Shown piece after piece: positions 4,785 to 5,415 of a stretch of 5,415 bases of DNA; positions within the stretch are counted from its first letter, which is position 1; every line of letters starts with the position of its first letter. The DNA comes from Fidelibacterota bacterium (GTDB lineage: Bacteria; Fidelibacterota; UBA2242): positions 1 to 5,415 of the forward strand of contig QNCV01000193.1 of the NCBI GenBank assembly GCA_003645845.1, read 5' to 3'. Below the pieces are notes generated by a model that saw only the letters and a program-made list of their open reading frames with translations, searched no databases and was not told the origin of the DNA. The translations under genes were made by a program, and so were the position numbers.

Positions 4785-5415
4785 ATGAACATTGTCGTCC
4801 TTGATGGATATACCCTGAATCCCGGTGATCTCAGCTGGGATAAACTGAAGTCGCTGGGCACCTGCCACATCTTCGATAGAACAACACCTGACGAATTACT
4901 GAAACGCGCTGCGGACGCTGAGATTCTGATTACCAACAAGGTAGAGATCAGAGCAGAGATGATTGAGCAACTACCGAAACTGCAATACATCGGGCTCAGT
5001 TCCACCGGCTATAACGTCGTTGATATCGATGCGGCGGCCAGACATAACATTCCTGTCACCAACGTCCCGGCCTATAGTACGCTGTCCGTGGCTCAAATGG
5101 TCTTCGCCCACATCCTCAATCTCTGTCACCACATCGCCGATCATTCCGATTCGGTAAAAAGGGGAGACTGGTCGAAGTCCAACGACTTCTGTTTCTGGAA
5201 TTTTCCTTTAATTGAACTCCGGGACCGAGTCATCGGAATCATCGGTTTCGGGCGGATCGGACAGGCAGTGGCCAAAATCGCCGACTCCTTTGGAATGAGT
5301 GTTTTGTATTATGATATCAACCCGCCGGTAGAAACGTGCAATAAATTTGAAAATGTCAGTCTCGATCGGATTTTTCGAGAAAGCGATATCATTTCGCTGC
5401 ATTGTCCGTTGACTA
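4785..5415 (+). CDS. D-2-hydroxyacid dehydrogenase, glycerate dehydrogenase-like (3' end outside window)
   Basis: The first 210 residues are present, about two thirds of the usual 310-330, with no stop before the right edge. The protein is a cytoplasmic NAD(P)H-dependent dehydrogenase that interconverts 2-oxoacids and D-2-hydroxyacids. The start MNIVVLDGYTLNPGDLSW and the segment PDFCYW-like SNDFCFWNFPLIEL (132-145) resemble glycerate/hydroxypyruvate reductases. The catalytic-domain segment STGYNVVDIDAA (73-84) is followed by NVPAYSTLSVAQMVFA (93-108). The Rossmann motif GFGRIG (G154, G156, G159) and D177 after its second strand favour NAD+. The catalytic Arg, Glu and His of the family lie beyond the edge, so activity cannot be judged. 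It starts 11 bases after the M61 stop with AGAGAG (4772-4777) as a weak ribosome site, indicating co-transcription. The exact substrate is uncertain. Confidence 0.92.
   Translation, partial: MNIVVLDGYTLNPGDLSWDKLKSLGTCHIFDRTTPDELLKRAADAEILITNKVEIRAEMIEQLPKLQYIGLSSTGYNVVDIDAAARHNIPVTNVPAYSTLSVAQMVFAHILNLCHHIADHSDSVKRGDWSKSNDFCFWNFPLIELRDRVIGIIGFGRIGQAVAKIADSFGMSVLYYDINPPVETCNKFENVSLDRIFRESDIISLHCPLT

Overview
The window (about 40-45% G+C by eye) carries five intact protein genes and one gene cut by the right edge, all on the + strand. The best organism guess is an anaerobic or microaerophilic bacterium of the Bacteroidota-like (FCB) branch. The M61 peptidase and its signal peptide read like Bacteroidota proteins, and rubredoxin plus a rubrerythrin-type diiron protein point to an oxygen-sensitive life. 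However, two genes have strong Shine-Dalgarno sequences, which most Bacteroidota lack. A neighbouring phylum such as Calditrichota, KSB1 or Marinimicrobia is therefore possible. This placement is inference; the window has no rRNA or marker gene to settle it.

Left part (1-1106): a compact redox and iron cluster. It holds a small Nfu-type Fe-S scaffold (92-325), a rubredoxin (421-579) and a single-domain rubrerythrin/ferritin-like diiron protein (633-1106). The last two together match the two halves of a classical rubrerythrin but are separate genes, each with a strong ribosome binding site. Rubredoxin could pass electrons to the diiron protein for peroxide removal while Nfu repairs or builds Fe-S clusters. 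Two short perfect palindromes lie in the gaps around the rubredoxin gene.

Middle part (1137-2308): a possible short-leader promoter, then a membrane-embedded M48 (Ste24/CAAX-protease-type) zinc peptidase with all expected motifs.

Gap 2309-2844 (536 bases): no convincing gene, but unusually rich in inverted repeats. Two stems lie end to end right after the peptidase stop codon (2309-2401 and 2402-2473). A third large imperfect hairpin (2574-2675) follows, with a small palindrome beside it. The gap ends in the probable promoter of the next gene. It may encode structured RNA or be a small non-coding repeat element; the sequence alone cannot decide.

Right part (2845-5415): a secreted M61 aminopeptidase-like zinc protease with a C-terminal PDZ-like region. 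It is followed after 11 bases by a D-2-hydroxyacid dehydrogenase (glycerate dehydrogenase-like) whose C-terminal third lies outside the window. These two are probably co-transcribed, though no shared pathway is obvious.

No rRNA, tRNA, CRISPR array, transposase or phage gene was seen. The coding genes belong to known families; the least explained sequence is the inverted-repeat-rich gap.
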